From Actinophytocola oryzae (GTDB lineage Bacteria > Actinomycetota > Actinomycetes > Mycobacteriales > Pseudonocardiaceae), in contig NZ_SOCP01000023.1 of the NCBI RefSeq assembly GCF_004364325.1, forward strand, positions 1-64,000: a DNA stretch of 64,000 nucleotides, given 5' to 3'. Below are positions 16,518-25,485 of the stretch, one piece after another. Under the pieces are notes generated by a model. That model made no database searches, was not told the DNA's origin, and was given only the letters and a program-made list of their open reading frames with translations. The position numbers and the translations under genes are program-made. The first letter of the stretch is position 1. Each line of letters opens with the position of its first letter.

Positions 16518-17615
16518 ATGCTTGGCCTTGAGATGAGTCCGCAGCCGCAGAACCCGACGCGCAACGCGCAGCAGGCGACCAGCGCCCTGCCGCGGCGCGG
16601 TCCGATGCGCCTGCTCAAACGCACCTGGGTCAAGTCCTGGGAGGGCAACCTCTTCTCCGAGGCGGCGGAGGCGGCGTTCTGGCAGGTCCTGTCGCTGCCG
16701 CCACTGCTGTTGGGGCTGCTCGGCAGTCTCGGCTACGTCGCGCAGTGGTTCGGTAAGGACGTGATCGACTCGGTCCACGAGTCGATCATCGAGTGGTCGA
16801 ACACGGCCTTCTCCCCGAACGTGGTCAACGACATCATCAGCCCGACCGTCGACGACATCCTGCGCCACGGCCGGGGCGAGATCGTGACCGTCGGGTTCCT
16901 GATCTCGCTGTGGGGCGGGTCGTCGGCGATGTCGTCGTTCGTCGACGCGATCACCGTCGCGCACAACCAGTACGGGGTGCGTCACGAGGTGTGGCAGCGG
17001 ATCTTCGCGCTGCTGCTCTACATGGCGGCACTCGTGCTGCTGGTCATCGGGCTGCCGATCCTCGCCCTGGGCCCGGACGTGCTCCCGAAGATCTTCCCGA
17101 TGGCGTGGCGCAACGAGATCGCGTTCTGGGTGAACGCGTTCTACTACCCCGCGCTGGGGGTGCTCATCGTGTTGGCGCTGGCCACCCTGTACAAGCTGGC
17201 GCTGCCCCGCAAGCTCCCCTACCACCGGGGGCTGCCGGGCGCCGTGCTCGCGATGATCGTGTTCCTGCTGTCCAGCATCGGCCTGCGGCTCTACATCTCG
17301 TGGATCACCACGACCGGCTACACCTACGGCGCACTGGCCACGCCGATCGCGTTCCTGCTGTTCGCGTTCTTCATCGGGCTCGCCATCGTGATCGGCGCGT
17401 ACTTCAACGCGGCCATCCAGGAGATGTGGCCCGCCAAGATGACCAAGCGCCAGCGCCGCGCGTGGCGCCGCCTGGAGATGTCGAAGGCCGGGTCCCGTAC
17501 CGAGCCCGCTGCGCAGCCCGTGCGCCAGCAGCCCGTCCAACCGCCGCCCGCGAGCCCCAACGGGAAGGCGGAGGCGCCCCGCGAGGCGAGGCGCACCCCG
17601 GACACCGAGCCCTAG
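16518..17615 (+). CDS. YihY/BrkB family inner-membrane protein (Rv2707-like)
   Basis: 365 residues. After a polar N-terminus (residues 1-38) come six hydrophobic helices including VLSLPPLLLGLLGSLGYVAQ, VGFLISLWGGSSAMSSFVDA and LFAFFIGLAIVIGAYFNAAI; the C-terminal ~60 residues are a basic, Pro/Gln/Ala-rich cytoplasmic tail. The family was once called ribonuclease BN; that is not supported, and transport or envelope roles are suggested. ATG 16518 or 16533 could be used; neither has a good ribosome site. Its stop overlaps Spo0M by 4 bases. Confidence 0.88.
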   Translation: MLGLEMSPQPQNPTRNAQQATSALPRRGPMRLLKRTWVKSWEGNLFSEAAEAAFWQVLSLPPLLLGLLGSLGYVAQWFGKDVIDSVHESIIEWSNTAFSPNVVNDIISPTVDDILRHGRGEIVTVGFLISLWGGSSAMSSFVDAITVAHNQYGVRHEVWQRIFALLLYMAALVLLVIGLPILALGPDVLPKIFPMAWRNEIAFWVNAFYYPALGVLIVLALATLYKLALPRKLPYHRGLPGAVLAMIVFLLSSIGLRLYISWITTTGYTYGALATPIAFLLFAFFIGLAIVIGAYFNAAIQEMWPAKMTKRQRRAWRRLEMSKAGSRTEPAAQPVRQQPVQPPPASPNGKAEAPREARRTPDTEP

Positions 17616-18412
17616 TCGAAGATCGCCCTGGGCTTCGCGACCTCGCGCAGCCAGCCCTCGATCTGCTGCTCCCAGTTGGGGCGGCCCATCGCCGCGTACT
17701 CGACGACGAACGTCCCGAGCCGTGACTGCGACCGCGTGCCGAGGCCGCCGCCCTTGAGCACGCGGACCCGCTTCGCGACGTCGAGGACGACCTGCACGTC
17801 CCGGGGCCTGGCGAGGAACGACACCGTCACGCCGTTGAACACGTTGCCGAACGCCTGCGACGGCGCGAAGTTGATCTCCTGGAAGAAGGGCAGCTGCTGG
17901 TCCACGCCGTCGATGCGGTTCTTCACCAGGTTCGCGTCGCGGAACTGGCAGCCGATGCGGGTCAGCGCGTCGAGGATGCGGTGCTGCGCGGGCACCGGCT
18001 CGATCGGGATGGCGTCGACGTCCTGCGGGTCGACGACCGTGCGGGCGAGGTTGAGGTTCGTCTGCAGCCCGACGGCCATGCCGGTCAGGTACTTGCCGAA
18101 CACCGTGGTCACCGGGGTCTCCCACGGCATCTGCACCTCGAACGGCACCTTGATCTGCGCGCCCGCCCGCACCAGCTCCCTGCCGGCCAGCTGCACGTTC
18201 TGGAAGGGCAGGTCGGCGGTGGTCTCCTCGGACCCCTGCTCGACCCTCGCCAGCAGGGTCACCGCGAGCGACTCGATCTCCTGGTCGACCTGTCCACCCT
18301 GGAGGATGACCTCGCCGTGCAGCGTGCCGCCCGGCAGAACGAGACGGTCGAGAAGCCGGGCGTCGACCGTGGCGCCCCCCTGGCCGAAGCTGGCCATCAC
18401 CTTCTGGAACAT
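17612..18412 (-). CDS. Spo0M (SpoOM) family arrestin-like protein
   Basis: About 266 residues beginning MFQKVMASFGQGGATVDARL, the usual Spo0M N-terminus. Consists of two beta-sandwich arrestin-like halves (LDRLVLPGGTLHGEVILQGG; later VKNRIDGVDQQLPFFQEINF) and a short C-terminal helical region. Bacillus Spo0M modulates sporulation and cell-cycle events; in actinobacteria the role is untested. ATG 18412 has AGGA 8 bases upstream. Convergent with YihY. Confidence 0.85.
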   Translation of the reverse strand: MFQKVMASFGQGGATVDARLLDRLVLPGGTLHGEVILQGGQVDQEIESLAVTLLARVEQGSEETTADLPFQNVQLAGRELVRAGAQIKVPFEVQMPWETPVTTVFGKYLTGMAVGLQTNLNLARTVVDPQDVDAIPIEPVPAQHRILDALTRIGCQFRDANLVKNRIDGVDQQLPFFQEINFAPSQAFGNVFNGVTVSFLARPRDVQVVLDVAKRVRVLKGGGLGTRSQSRLGTFVVEYAAMGRPNWEQQIEGWLREVAKPRAIFD

Positions 18413-18470
18413 GGGGCGCATCCTGCCAGCGGGTGAGCACCCCCGCCGCCATTTCCGGCATCATTGCACC

Positions 18471-18707
18471 GTGAGTACACAGACGCTGCCAGAAGTCGAC
18501 ACCCGCGACAGCACGGGTGACGACACCCCGAAGATGTTCCACTACGTCCGCAAGGACAAGATCGCCGAGAGTGCCGTGACCGGCTCCGTCGTCGTCGCCC
18601 TGTGCGGCGAGGTCTTCCCGGTGACCAGGTCGCCGAAGCCCGGTTCCCCGGTCTGCCCCGAGTGCCAGCGCATCTACAACAACCTGCCGCCGGGCGGGGA
18701 CGACTGA
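18471..18707 (+). CDS. DUF3039 small zinc-binding protein
   Basis: 78 residues starting at GTG 18471. His24 (MFHYVRK), Cys45 (LCGEVF) and Cys62-x2-Cys65 (VCPECQRIY) would bind one zinc ion. Widely conserved in actinobacteria and typically near the helicase/YihY genes as here. The function is unknown; a nucleic-acid or protein-binding adaptor is a guess. Confidence 0.88.
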   Translation: MSTQTLPEVDTRDSTGDDTPKMFHYVRKDKIAESAVTGSVVVALCGEVFPVTRSPKPGSPVCPECQRIYNNLPPGGDD

Positions 18708-18833
18708 CACCGTCGACGGGCATTTCGGACAAGCCGCTCACCGGCCCTGTCCCACCTCTCGCCTGCGTATCCTGCTGCGGACGGCGTGCGCGCCGCCGCC
18801 GTTCGCCGACGCGCGCCCGGAGCAGGTGACCCA

Positions 18834-19760
18834 GTGAACGAGGAGAGCATGCGGATCACCGACGAGGTCGCGGGCGCGCTGGCCGACCGGCTGCCGGTCG
18901 TCGCGCTGGAGAGCACGCTGCTCGCGCACGGCCTGCCGCCCGGCCGCAACCGCGAGGTGGCGACCGAGGTCGAGAACGCGGTGCGTGCCGCAGGCGCGGT
19001 CCCCGCCACGATCGCCGTCCTCGACGGACAGATCCGCGTCGGCCTCACCGGCACCGAGCTCGACCGCCTGTGCGCGGCGGGCTCCGGCCTCGCGAAGCTG
19101 TCCGCCCGCGACCTGGGCCCGGCCATCGCACTGCACCACGACGGCGCGACGACCATCGCGGGCACGTCGGTCATCGCACACGCGGCGGGCATCCCGGTGT
19201 TCGGCACCGGTGGCCTCGGCGGCGTGCACCTCCCGCCGCCCGGCGACGCGCTGTCGTGGGACGTGTCCGCGGACCTGGACGTCCTGTCGAGCACCCCGAT
19301 CACGGTCGTGTGCTCCGGCGTGAAGTCGGTACTGGACATCAGCGCGACGATCGAGGTCCTCGAGACGCGGTCGGTGCCGGTGCTGGGTTATCGGACCGGC
19401 TTCTTCCCGGCCTTCTACCGCAGGGAGTCGAGGTTCGCGCTGTCCTGGCGGGTGGAGACCCCCGAGGAGGTGGCGGCGGTCGTCCGCGCGCACCGCGAGC
19501 ACGGCCCCGGCTCCGGTGTCCTGCTCACCAACCCGATCCCGGCCGCCGACGAGATGTCCCAGGACCTCCACGACCGCCTCCTCGCCGAGGGCATGGCCCG
19601 GGTCGCAGAGGACGGCGTCCGGGGCGGGGACGTGACCCCCGTGCTCCTCGACCACTTCCACACCGCGAGCGCCGGGGTGTCCCTCGACGCGAACGTGGCG
19701 CTCGTCCTGTCGAACGTGACCCTGGCCGCCGAGGTGGCCGTCGCACTCCACACCAGCTGA
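18834..19760 (+). CDS. psuG: Pseudouridine-5'-phosphate glycosidase
   Basis: Cleaves pseudouridine 5'-phosphate to uracil and ribose 5-phosphate, salvaging modified RNA bases. About 308 residues with family signatures VVALESTLLAHGLPPGRN, PATIAVLDGQIRVGLTG, FGTGGLGGVHLP and the lysine-bearing VCSGVKSVLDI. Start GTG 18834 has GGAGCAGG upstream; ATG 18849 is too close to its own GAGGAG. The partner PfkB-type kinase expected in this pathway lies about 4.4 kb away (24184), with unrelated genes in between. Confidence 0.9.
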   Translation: MNEESMRITDEVAGALADRLPVVALESTLLAHGLPPGRNREVATEVENAVRAAGAVPATIAVLDGQIRVGLTGTELDRLCAAGSGLAKLSARDLGPAIALHHDGATTIAGTSVIAHAAGIPVFGTGGLGGVHLPPPGDALSWDVSADLDVLSSTPITVVCSGVKSVLDISATIEVLETRSVPVLGYRTGFFPAFYRRESRFALSWRVETPEEVAAVVRAHREHGPGSGVLLTNPIPAADEMSQDLHDRLLAEGMARVAEDGVRGGDVTPVLLDHFHTASAGVSLDANVALVLSNVTLAAEVAVALHTS

Positions 19761-19769
19761 AAGGCGAGC

Positions 19770-20327
19770 ATGTACGCCGCGCAGTACGAGATCACCCTGC
19801 CCACCGACTACGACATGGGCATCATCCGCAGGCGGATCGAGGACAACGGCCACCTGCTCGACGACCGGAAAGGCCTGGCGCTCAAGGCCTACCTGGTCCG
19901 CGAGCAGGACCCGGTCAACCAGTACGCCCCGTTCTACCTGTGGCACGACACCGGTGCGATGGCCCACTTCCTGTTCGGCGGCGGCGGTTTCCAGAACATC
20001 ATCCGCGACTTCGGCAGGCCCGCCGTCCGCCAGTGGACCGGCATCGCCACCGTGGCGGGCCCCGCTCGTGACACGGTGCCCGCCACCGCCTCCCGGCTGC
20101 TGACCCCGATCGACCTGATCAACGTCGACGACGCGGTCGAGTCGCTGAGCGACCTGCAGCACAACGAGAACGTCCACACCGCCGCCCTGGCCGTCGACCC
20201 GCACGGCTGGGAGCTGGTCCACTTCGTCCTGTGGCGCGGCGAGCCGGAGACCGAAGGCACGCGCTACGAGGTCCGCCACCTGTCCACACCGGAGCTGGAC
20301 CAGCTGCCGCCGGGCCGCTGCTGGTGA
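19770..20327 (+). CDS. DUF4865 family protein
   Basis: 185 residues, soluble, 9 bases after psuG and probably co-transcribed. Begins MYAAQYEITLPTDYDMGIIR and contains QYAPFYLWHDTGAMAHFLFG; this is the DUF4865 pattern, related to the dimeric alpha/beta-barrel monooxygenase-type fold family. No cofactor site is evident. Function unknown. Confidence 0.75.
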   Translation: MYAAQYEITLPTDYDMGIIRRRIEDNGHLLDDRKGLALKAYLVREQDPVNQYAPFYLWHDTGAMAHFLFGGGGFQNIIRDFGRPAVRQWTGIATVAGPARDTVPATASRLLTPIDLINVDDAVESLSDLQHNENVHTAALAVDPHGWELVHFVLWRGEPETEGTRYEVRHLSTPELDQLPPGRCW

Positions 20328-20960
20328 CTACGCGCGGCAGCTGACCTCCACGCCGTCGCCCACCGGGAAGTGGACGCTCACGTAGCCGTTGGCCGGGTCG
20401 CGGACGTAGTCGAGGTAGCCGGCGAGGTCGGGCAGGTTCGTGTCGTCGGCGAGCACCAGCGCGCCGGGCGCGAGCCTGGGTTCGAGCTGCCGCAGGACCG
20501 GTAGGCACAGCTGCTTCCACCCGTCCAGCAGCACCACGCCGACCGGGCCGGGCACGGAGGCCAGTGTCTCCAGCGCGTCCCCGGCCAGGATCGTCACGTG
20601 GTCGCCGAGCCCTGCCTCGTCCAGGTTGGACCGGGCGGCCGTGACCTTGACCGCGCTCAGCTCCGTCGTGAACACGTGCCCGGTGCCGTTGTCCGCGACC
20701 GCGGCCGCCAGGTGCAGCGTCGAGATGCCGTAGGAGGTCCCGAACTCCACGACGGTCTCCGGGCGGCTCGACCGCACCAGGGCGTACAGCAGCTCACCCG
20801 CCGACGCCGAGACCGGCATGTACACGTCGGCCAGCGCGTCGGCCGCCTCCTGAGACGTGGCGCCGTCGGGAAAGGCCAGTTCGAGGTCGTCGTCGCGGTC
20901 CGAGGCGGTGAACAGCCGGTCGAGGACGGTACGCACCGGATCACTCAGTAAGGTCGTCAT
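20328..20960 (-). CDS. O-methyltransferase-like SAM-dependent enzyme
   Basis: 210 residues of the class I Rossmann methyltransferase fold related to the CCoAOMT-type O-methyltransferase family. SAM-binding motif I is VVEFGTSYGISTLHLAAAV; GVVLLDGWKQL and LADDTNL are the acidic strand ends expected for metal/substrate binding. The stop abuts the DUF4865 stop. Divergent from a tetR gene across a perfect palindrome, so it is probably that repressor's target; the substrate is unknown. Confidence 0.82.
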   Translation of the reverse strand: MTTLLSDPVRTVLDRLFTASDRDDDLELAFPDGATSQEAADALADVYMPVSASAGELLYALVRSSRPETVVEFGTSYGISTLHLAAAVADNGTGHVFTTELSAVKVTAARSNLDEAGLGDHVTILAGDALETLASVPGPVGVVLLDGWKQLCLPVLRQLEPRLAPGALVLADDTNLPDLAGYLDYVRDPANGYVSVHFPVGDGVEVSCRA

Positions 20961-20972
20961 GCCAGCTACGCT

Positions 20973-20990
20973 AGACGCAACGTTGCGTCT
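20973..20990. promoter_or_regulatory. Palindromic TetR operator candidate
   Basis: AGACGCAACGTTGCGTCT, a perfect 18-bp palindrome in the 52-base gap between the divergent methyltransferase and tetR genes; a second 10-bp palindrome TGTCTAGACA abuts it (20991-21000). Position and symmetry make it the likely binding site for the adjacent TetR protein, controlling both genes. Confidence 0.8.
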
Positions 20991-21012
20991 TGTCTAGACA
21001 CCGCTAGGCTCC

Positions 21013-21588
21013 GTGGACATGCACCGCGGTAACCGGCACGGACGCAGCGAGGCGGCCAGGCAGGCCGTGCTCGATGCGGCTGACGACCTGCTGGCCGAGC
21101 GCGGCTTCGCGGCCGTCACGGTCGAGGGCATCGCCACGCGGGCCGGGGTCGCCAAGCAGACGATCTACCGCTGGTGGCCGTCCAAGGTGGACATCCTGCT
21201 CGAGGCGTTCACCCAGGACATGGCCGAGCACCTCTTCCCGCCGGACGAGGGCGACCTCGGCACCGACCTGCGTGCCCACCTGCACCGGCTCGCCCTGTTC
21301 CTCACCGAGTCCGACCCTGGCGCGGTCCTGCGCGCACTCACCGGCCAGGCACAGCACGACCCGGAGCTGGCGACCCGTCTGCGCACGGACTACCTGGGCC
21401 AGCAACGAGAACGCGACCGGCAACCGCTGCTACGGGCGATCGAGCGCGGCGAGCTGCCCGCCGACCTCGACGTCGACCTCGCGGTCGACGAGCTCGTCGG
21501 CCCGCTCTACTACCGGGTGCTCGTCACGGGCGAGCCCGTCCCCCGCGAGTTCACCGATCACCTGGTACAGCGGTTCCTACGGAACTAG
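21013..21588 (+). CDS. TetR-family transcriptional repressor
   Basis: 191 residues. N-terminal helix-turn-helix (residues ~12-60: AADDLLAERGFAAVTVEGIA, then GVAKQTIYRWWPSKVDIL) and a TetR_C-like ligand domain. Starts at GTG 21013. Its 3' end overlaps the convergent ABC ATPase gene by 38 bases. Likely autoregulates and represses the divergent methyltransferase gene through the adjacent palindrome. Confidence 0.88.
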   Translation: MDMHRGNRHGRSEAARQAVLDAADDLLAERGFAAVTVEGIATRAGVAKQTIYRWWPSKVDILLEAFTQDMAEHLFPPDEGDLGTDLRAHLHRLALFLTESDPGAVLRALTGQAQHDPELATRLRTDYLGQQRERDRQPLLRAIERGELPADLDVDLAVDELVGPLYYRVLVTGEPVPREFTDHLVQRFLRN

Positions 21589-22540
21589 CGCCCGCGTAGA
21601 GCCGCGCCACGACGTCCTCGATCTCCGGCTCCAGGACGGAAAGGTCCCGCAGCGGCACGGCCTGGGCGAGACGCGCGACCACCTCACCCGCGGTCGCGCC
21701 CTCGAGCGTCAGCGTGACCCGGTACCCGTCCGCCTCGACGCTCTCGACGGCGGCACCCGGCAGGTCGCGGCCGGGCCACGGCGCGTCGAGGTCCGCCACG
21801 ATCCGCCGCTTGGACCGGTAGGTCGCGTGCAGTTCGTCCAGAGTCCCGTCGTGCACGACGTGGCCGTGGTCGATCACCACGAGGCGGCGGCACAGCTTCT
21901 CGATGTCGGCGAGGTCGTGCGTCGTCAGCACGACCGTCGTGTCACCGCGCTCGGCCACCTGTCCGAGGAACGCGCGGACCGCCTGCTTGCTCAGCACGTC
22001 CAGCCCGATCGTCGGCTCGTCGAGGAACAGCACCGACGGCCCGTGCAGCAGCGCGGCCGTCAGCTCGCCCCGCATCCGCTGTCCCAGCGAGAGCTGCCGC
22101 ACCGGAGTGTCCACGAAGGAGTCGAGGTCGAGCAGCGACCGGCAGTACCGAAGCCGCGCCGCGTGGTCGGCGGCGGGCACCTGGTAGACGTGCCGCAGCA
22201 ACGTGAACGACTCCGTCAACGGCAGGTCCCACCACAGCTGCGAACGCTGCCCGAACACCACCCCGATGCGCCGCGCGAGCCGCGCACGCTGAGGCACGGG
22301 CGTGAGCCCGCACACCGACACCGTCCCGCCGGACGGCGTGAGCACTCCGGTCAGCATCTTCAGCGTGGTCGACTTCCCCGCGCCGTTCGGTCCGATGTAG
22401 CCGAGCATCTCCCCCTCGGCGACCGACAGCGACACACCGTCCACAGCGGACACCGTGGTGGACGTGCGACGGAACCTACCCGCCTTCCTGCGTACGGTGA
22501 ACTCCTTGCGCAGCAACGAAGTCTCGATGATGACGCTCAC
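21551..22540 (-). CDS. ABC-2 type transporter ATP-binding protein
   Basis: 329 residues. Single ABC ATPase domain: Walker A GPNGAGKST, Q-loop VVFGQRSQLWW, signature LSLGQRMRGE, Walker B VLFLDEPTIGLD, switch TTHDLADI; then an ~80-residue C-terminal regulatory domain. The FGQRSQLWWDL form is typical of ATPases that pair with ABC-2/DUF990-type permeases. Third gene of a permease-permease-ATPase operon; an exporter, cargo unknown. Confidence 0.9.
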   Translation of the reverse strand: MSVIIETSLLRKEFTVRRKAGRFRRTSTTVSAVDGVSLSVAEGEMLGYIGPNGAGKSTTLKMLTGVLTPSGGTVSVCGLTPVPQRARLARRIGVVFGQRSQLWWDLPLTESFTLLRHVYQVPAADHAARLRYCRSLLDLDSFVDTPVRQLSLGQRMRGELTAALLHGPSVLFLDEPTIGLDVLSKQAVRAFLGQVAERGDTTVVLTTHDLADIEKLCRRLVVIDHGHVVHDGTLDELHATYRSKRRIVADLDAPWPGRDLPGAAVESVEADGYRVTLTLEGATAGEVVARLAQAVPLRDLSVLEPEIEDVVARLYAGASSVGTAVPGDR

Positions 22541-22562
22541 GCCGCAAGCTCCGTTCCGTCAG

Positions 22563-23357
22563 TCACGATCCTGTGCTCCGGTAGTGTCGGACGCCGGTGC
22601 GCCAGAACAACCCGGCGGCCACGGCGAAGACCAGCGAGGTCAGGGGCGAGCACCAGCGCAGCCAGTCGGGTGTCCCCAGCGGGTCCGACCTACCGAGCAT
22701 GGCGAGCGCGGGCAGGTAGGAGACGAACGCGAACCCCAGCCCGTAGACGAAGACCCGCCGGAACAGACCGCCGAACACGGTCGCCGGGTAGGCGGACACG
22801 TCCTTGCCGCCGTAGGTGAAGGCGTTGGACATCTCCCCCGAGTCGATCCACCAGAACGCGACCGTCGCCCCCGCGACGAAGATCGCACCGAAGAACACCG
22901 CCCCGGCGAGCGGCGCGACCACCGCGAGCACCACGACCGGCGGGGACCACTGGACGGGCGAGATCACCAGTGCCGCCACGTAGACCGCCGTGCCCTGCAG
23001 GACCCGGCCGACCCGCCTCGGCGCGAAGTCCATCACCACGAGCTGCCCGAGCGCCGACAGCGGCCGCAGCAGCACCGCGTCGAACAGCCCGGACCTGACG
23101 TAGACACGCAGCTTCTCGGTGTTGCCGACGGCCAGGTCCGCGACCGGGAAGGCGCACGCGGCGATACCGGCCATCAGCAGCACGTCCTCGCCGCCGAACC
23201 CGCCGAGGTCGCCGTTGACCGTGAACAGCACCCACAGCGTGACGAGGTCCAGCGAGGTCAGCACCGTCGAGAAGGCGAGGTCGAGCGCGAAGGACAGGCG
23301 GTACTGCGTCTGGCTGCGCACCTGCGCGACGAGCAGCCGCACGTAAGGGTCAGCCAC
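22563..23357 (-). CDS. ABC-2 family transporter permease (second subunit)
   Basis: About 264 residues with six hydrophobic helices. It starts at GTG 23357 (ADPYVRLLVAQVRSQTQYRL), overlapping the preceding permease stop by 8 bases, so the two are translationally coupled. Contains the family segment RSGLFDAVLLRPLSALGQLV. The longer open frame upstream is out of frame with the partner and not native. Pairs with the ATPase at 21551-22540. Confidence 0.85.
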   Translation of the reverse strand: MADPYVRLLVAQVRSQTQYRLSFALDLAFSTVLTSLDLVTLWVLFTVNGDLGGFGGEDVLLMAGIAACAFPVADLAVGNTEKLRVYVRSGLFDAVLLRPLSALGQLVVMDFAPRRVGRVLQGTAVYVAALVISPVQWSPPVVVLAVVAPLAGAVFFGAIFVAGATVAFWWIDSGEMSNAFTYGGKDVSAYPATVFGGLFRRVFVYGLGFAFVSYLPALAMLGRSDPLGTPDWLRWCSPLTSLVFAVAAGLFWRTGVRHYRSTGS

Positions 23358-24234
23358 CCTGCACCACCAACCGCCGCAACGCCCGGCCCTGCACGAGCCG
23401 ACAGAGCCCGACCATGATCGCCAGCCACGCGACCTGCCCGGCGACCAGCACCAGCCCGTGACCGGTGCCGCCCCGCTCGACGAACACGTCCAGCGGCGCC
23501 TGCAGGAGCGCGGGCAGCGGTGTGCCGACCCAGAGGAGGGTGACGAGCCAGTCCGGCAACACCGGCAACGGGAAGTACAGCCCGCTGCCCACACCGGACA
23601 GGAGCAGCCACACCCCCTGCATGCCCCGGATGTCCAGGAGCCAGAAGGACGTCAGCGCCACCAGGTACCGGCACGCCGAGCACACCAGCACCGCGAGCAG
23701 GACCGACACCGCGAACAGGGCGTAGGTCTGCGCGTGTCCGGGGAGGTAGAAGTCGAAGAAGACGATGCCCGCGACGACCGGCACGACGAACCTGGTCACC
23801 ATGGCGTGCCCGGCCCTGCCCACGTCCGAGGCGAGGAAGGCGTTCATCAGGTCGACCGGGCGGAGCAGGTCGGACATCACCTGTCCGGAGCGCACGCGTT
23901 CCGGCAGCTCCTGCTGGCCCCAGTAGTTGACGACCGCGAGCAGCCCCTGCCCGATCCAGACGAACGCGACCAGCCTGCTGGCGTCGTAGCCCGCGACCTG
24001 GCCGGTCGCACTCGCCACCGAGAGCAGGACGTAGCAGCGCATGAAGCCGAAGATCGTGTTGGTGAACGCGCCCGCGAACGTGGCCTGCCGGTAGGTCACG
24101 TAGCGGCGGAACTCGGCGCCTGCCAGCGCGGCGAGTACCCGGGCCGAACCGCCCGCGATAACGCCCGTTAACCTGCGGTCCTCGTGAGCATCTTGGTCGT
24201 CGGCGACGTCGCGCTGGACGTGGTCGCCACTCAT
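23350..24234 (-). CDS. ABC-2 family transporter permease (first subunit)
   Basis: Six hydrophobic helices from about AEFRRYVTYRQATFAGAFTN to the C-terminus, with the paired-family segment RVRSGQVMSDLLRPVDLMNA. The start is a problem: the only ordinary start codon before the conserved part is ATG 24234, which overlaps the divergent kinase gene (GTG 24184) by 51 bases. A non-standard start nearer 24170 would fit homologues better, so the first ~25 residues are doubtful. First gene of the exporter operon. Confidence 0.75.
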   Translation of the reverse strand: MSGDHVQRDVADDQDAHEDRRLTGVIAGGSARVLAALAGAEFRRYVTYRQATFAGAFTNTIFGFMRCYVLLSVASATGQVAGYDASRLVAFVWIGQGLLAVVNYWGQQELPERVRSGQVMSDLLRPVDLMNAFLASDVGRAGHAMVTRFVVPVVAGIVFFDFYLPGHAQTYALFAVSVLLAVLVCSACRYLVALTSFWLLDIRGMQGVWLLLSGVGSGLYFPLPVLPDWLVTLLWVGTPLPALLQAPLDVFVERGGTGHGLVLVAGQVAWLAIMVGLCRLVQGRALRRLVVQGG

Positions 24235-25056
24235 GCGGGTTCCGTGGTGCACGGCGGTGACGTGCGTGCGAGCGTGGCACTCACGACCGGCGGGGCAGGC
24301 GCGAACACGGCTGCGTGGCTCGCCCACTGCGGGGTCGAACCGGTTCTCGTGGCAAGGGTGGGCGACGACGTTGCGGGGCGTCGGGCATTCGAGGAGCTAA
24401 CCACGGCCGGGGTCCGCTGCGCATTCGTAATAGACGCGACCGCCTCGACCTGTTGCGTCGTCGTCCTGGTCGACGGGGACGGGCAGCGGAGCATGCTCCC
24501 GGACCGTGGCGCGGGCAAGAACCTGGTGCCCGGCGACCTGGCCGCTACCGCGCTGGCCGACGCCACGCACCTGCACCTGTCCGGCTACGTCCTGCTCGAC
24601 GAGTCGTCGAGGGACGCGGGCGTGGCGATGCTGGCCGCCGCCCGCGAGGCAGGACTGACCACCTCCGTCGACCCGCAGGCGGCGGCCCTGATCACCGACC
24701 CGGCGCTGTTCATGGACGAGGTGCGGGGTGTGGATGTCCTGCTGCCCAACCTCGACGAGCTGGCCGTGCTGACCGGCTCACGCGACCCCGCGAGCGCGTC
24801 CGCGCTGCTGGACGCGGTCGGCGCGGTGGCCGTCACCACCGGGGCGTCCGGCGCGAGCTGGGTCGACGGGAACGGCATCGTGTCGGTGCCGTCCGCGCCG
24901 GGGGACTGCGTCGACTCGACCGGCGCGGGGGACGCCTTCGACGCGGGCCTGCTGGCCGCGCTGCTGGCAGGCGAGTCACCGGAGGACTGCCTGCTCGCAG
25001 GCGTACGGCTCGGCGCGCTGGCGGTCGGCCAGGTGGGCGCGCAACCGTCGCGTTGA
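24184..25056 (+). CDS. PfkB-family carbohydrate/nucleoside kinase
   Basis: 290 residues of the ribokinase fold. N-terminal GGAGANTAAWLA substrate/ATP lid segment and C-terminal DSTGAGDAFDAG with the catalytic Asp and anion hole are intact. In many bacteria a kinase of this family (PsuK) phosphorylates pseudouridine for PsuG; psuG lies upstream on the same strand but 4.4 kb away. Assignment as pseudouridine kinase is therefore only inferred; ribokinase or another sugar kinase is possible. Confidence 0.82.
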   Translation: MSILVVGDVALDVVATHAGSVVHGGDVRASVALTTGGAGANTAAWLAHCGVEPVLVARVGDDVAGRRAFEELTTAGVRCAFVIDATASTCCVVVLVDGDGQRSMLPDRGAGKNLVPGDLAATALADATHLHLSGYVLLDESSRDAGVAMLAAAREAGLTTSVDPQAAALITDPALFMDEVRGVDVLLPNLDELAVLTGSRDPASASALLDAVGAVAVTTGASGASWVDGNGIVSVPSAPGDCVDSTGAGDAFDAGLLAALLAGESPEDCLLAGVRLGALAVGQVGAQPSR

Positions 25057-25063
25057 CGGAGCG

Positions 25064-25381
25064 CTACGCCTCGGACTCGATGACGGGGTGGTTGCCGCCC
25101 TCGATGGCCGTCGGCGTCCGCTCGTAGCGGTTGACCTGCTCGGCCTTCCTCGGCGGCCGGTCGTTCGCGATGAGCACCGCGATCCAGGGCAGCGGGATGG
25201 AGATGACGATGAAGACGAGCGCCAGCACCCAGGTGTCGTGGAAGACACCGGCCAGCACCAGACACGGCAGCCGCATCGCCATCATGATCAGGTACTTGCG
25301 TTTGCGCGCGGCGAGGTCGTCGTCGTGCGACTGCGCGGCTTCGGTGATGAGAACCGGGGTGTCGTCCCGTTCGGACTTCAC
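25064..25381 (-). CDS. DUF3099 membrane protein
   Basis: About 105 residues. A polar N-terminus (VLITEAAQSHDDDLAARKRK) precedes two membrane helices (YLIMMAMRLPCLVLAGVF and WVLALVFIVISIPLPWIAVL) and a cytoplasmic tail. This is the DUF3099 signature. GTG 25381 is chosen because GGAGG lies 7 bases before it; earlier ATGs lack a ribosome site. Convergent with the kinase. Function unknown. Confidence 0.85.
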   Translation of the reverse strand: MKSERDDTPVLITEAAQSHDDDLAARKRKYLIMMAMRLPCLVLAGVFHDTWVLALVFIVISIPLPWIAVLIANDRPPRKAEQVNRYERTPTAIEGGNHPVIESEA

Positions 25382-25485
25382 GGCACCACCTCCAGACCTA
25401 CCCATAGTCCCACCCGCATGAGGGTGTTCCGCCATACGGGTAGAAGTAATGTGGCCGGGCAGGGTCGACCCGGTATGAAGGTTGT

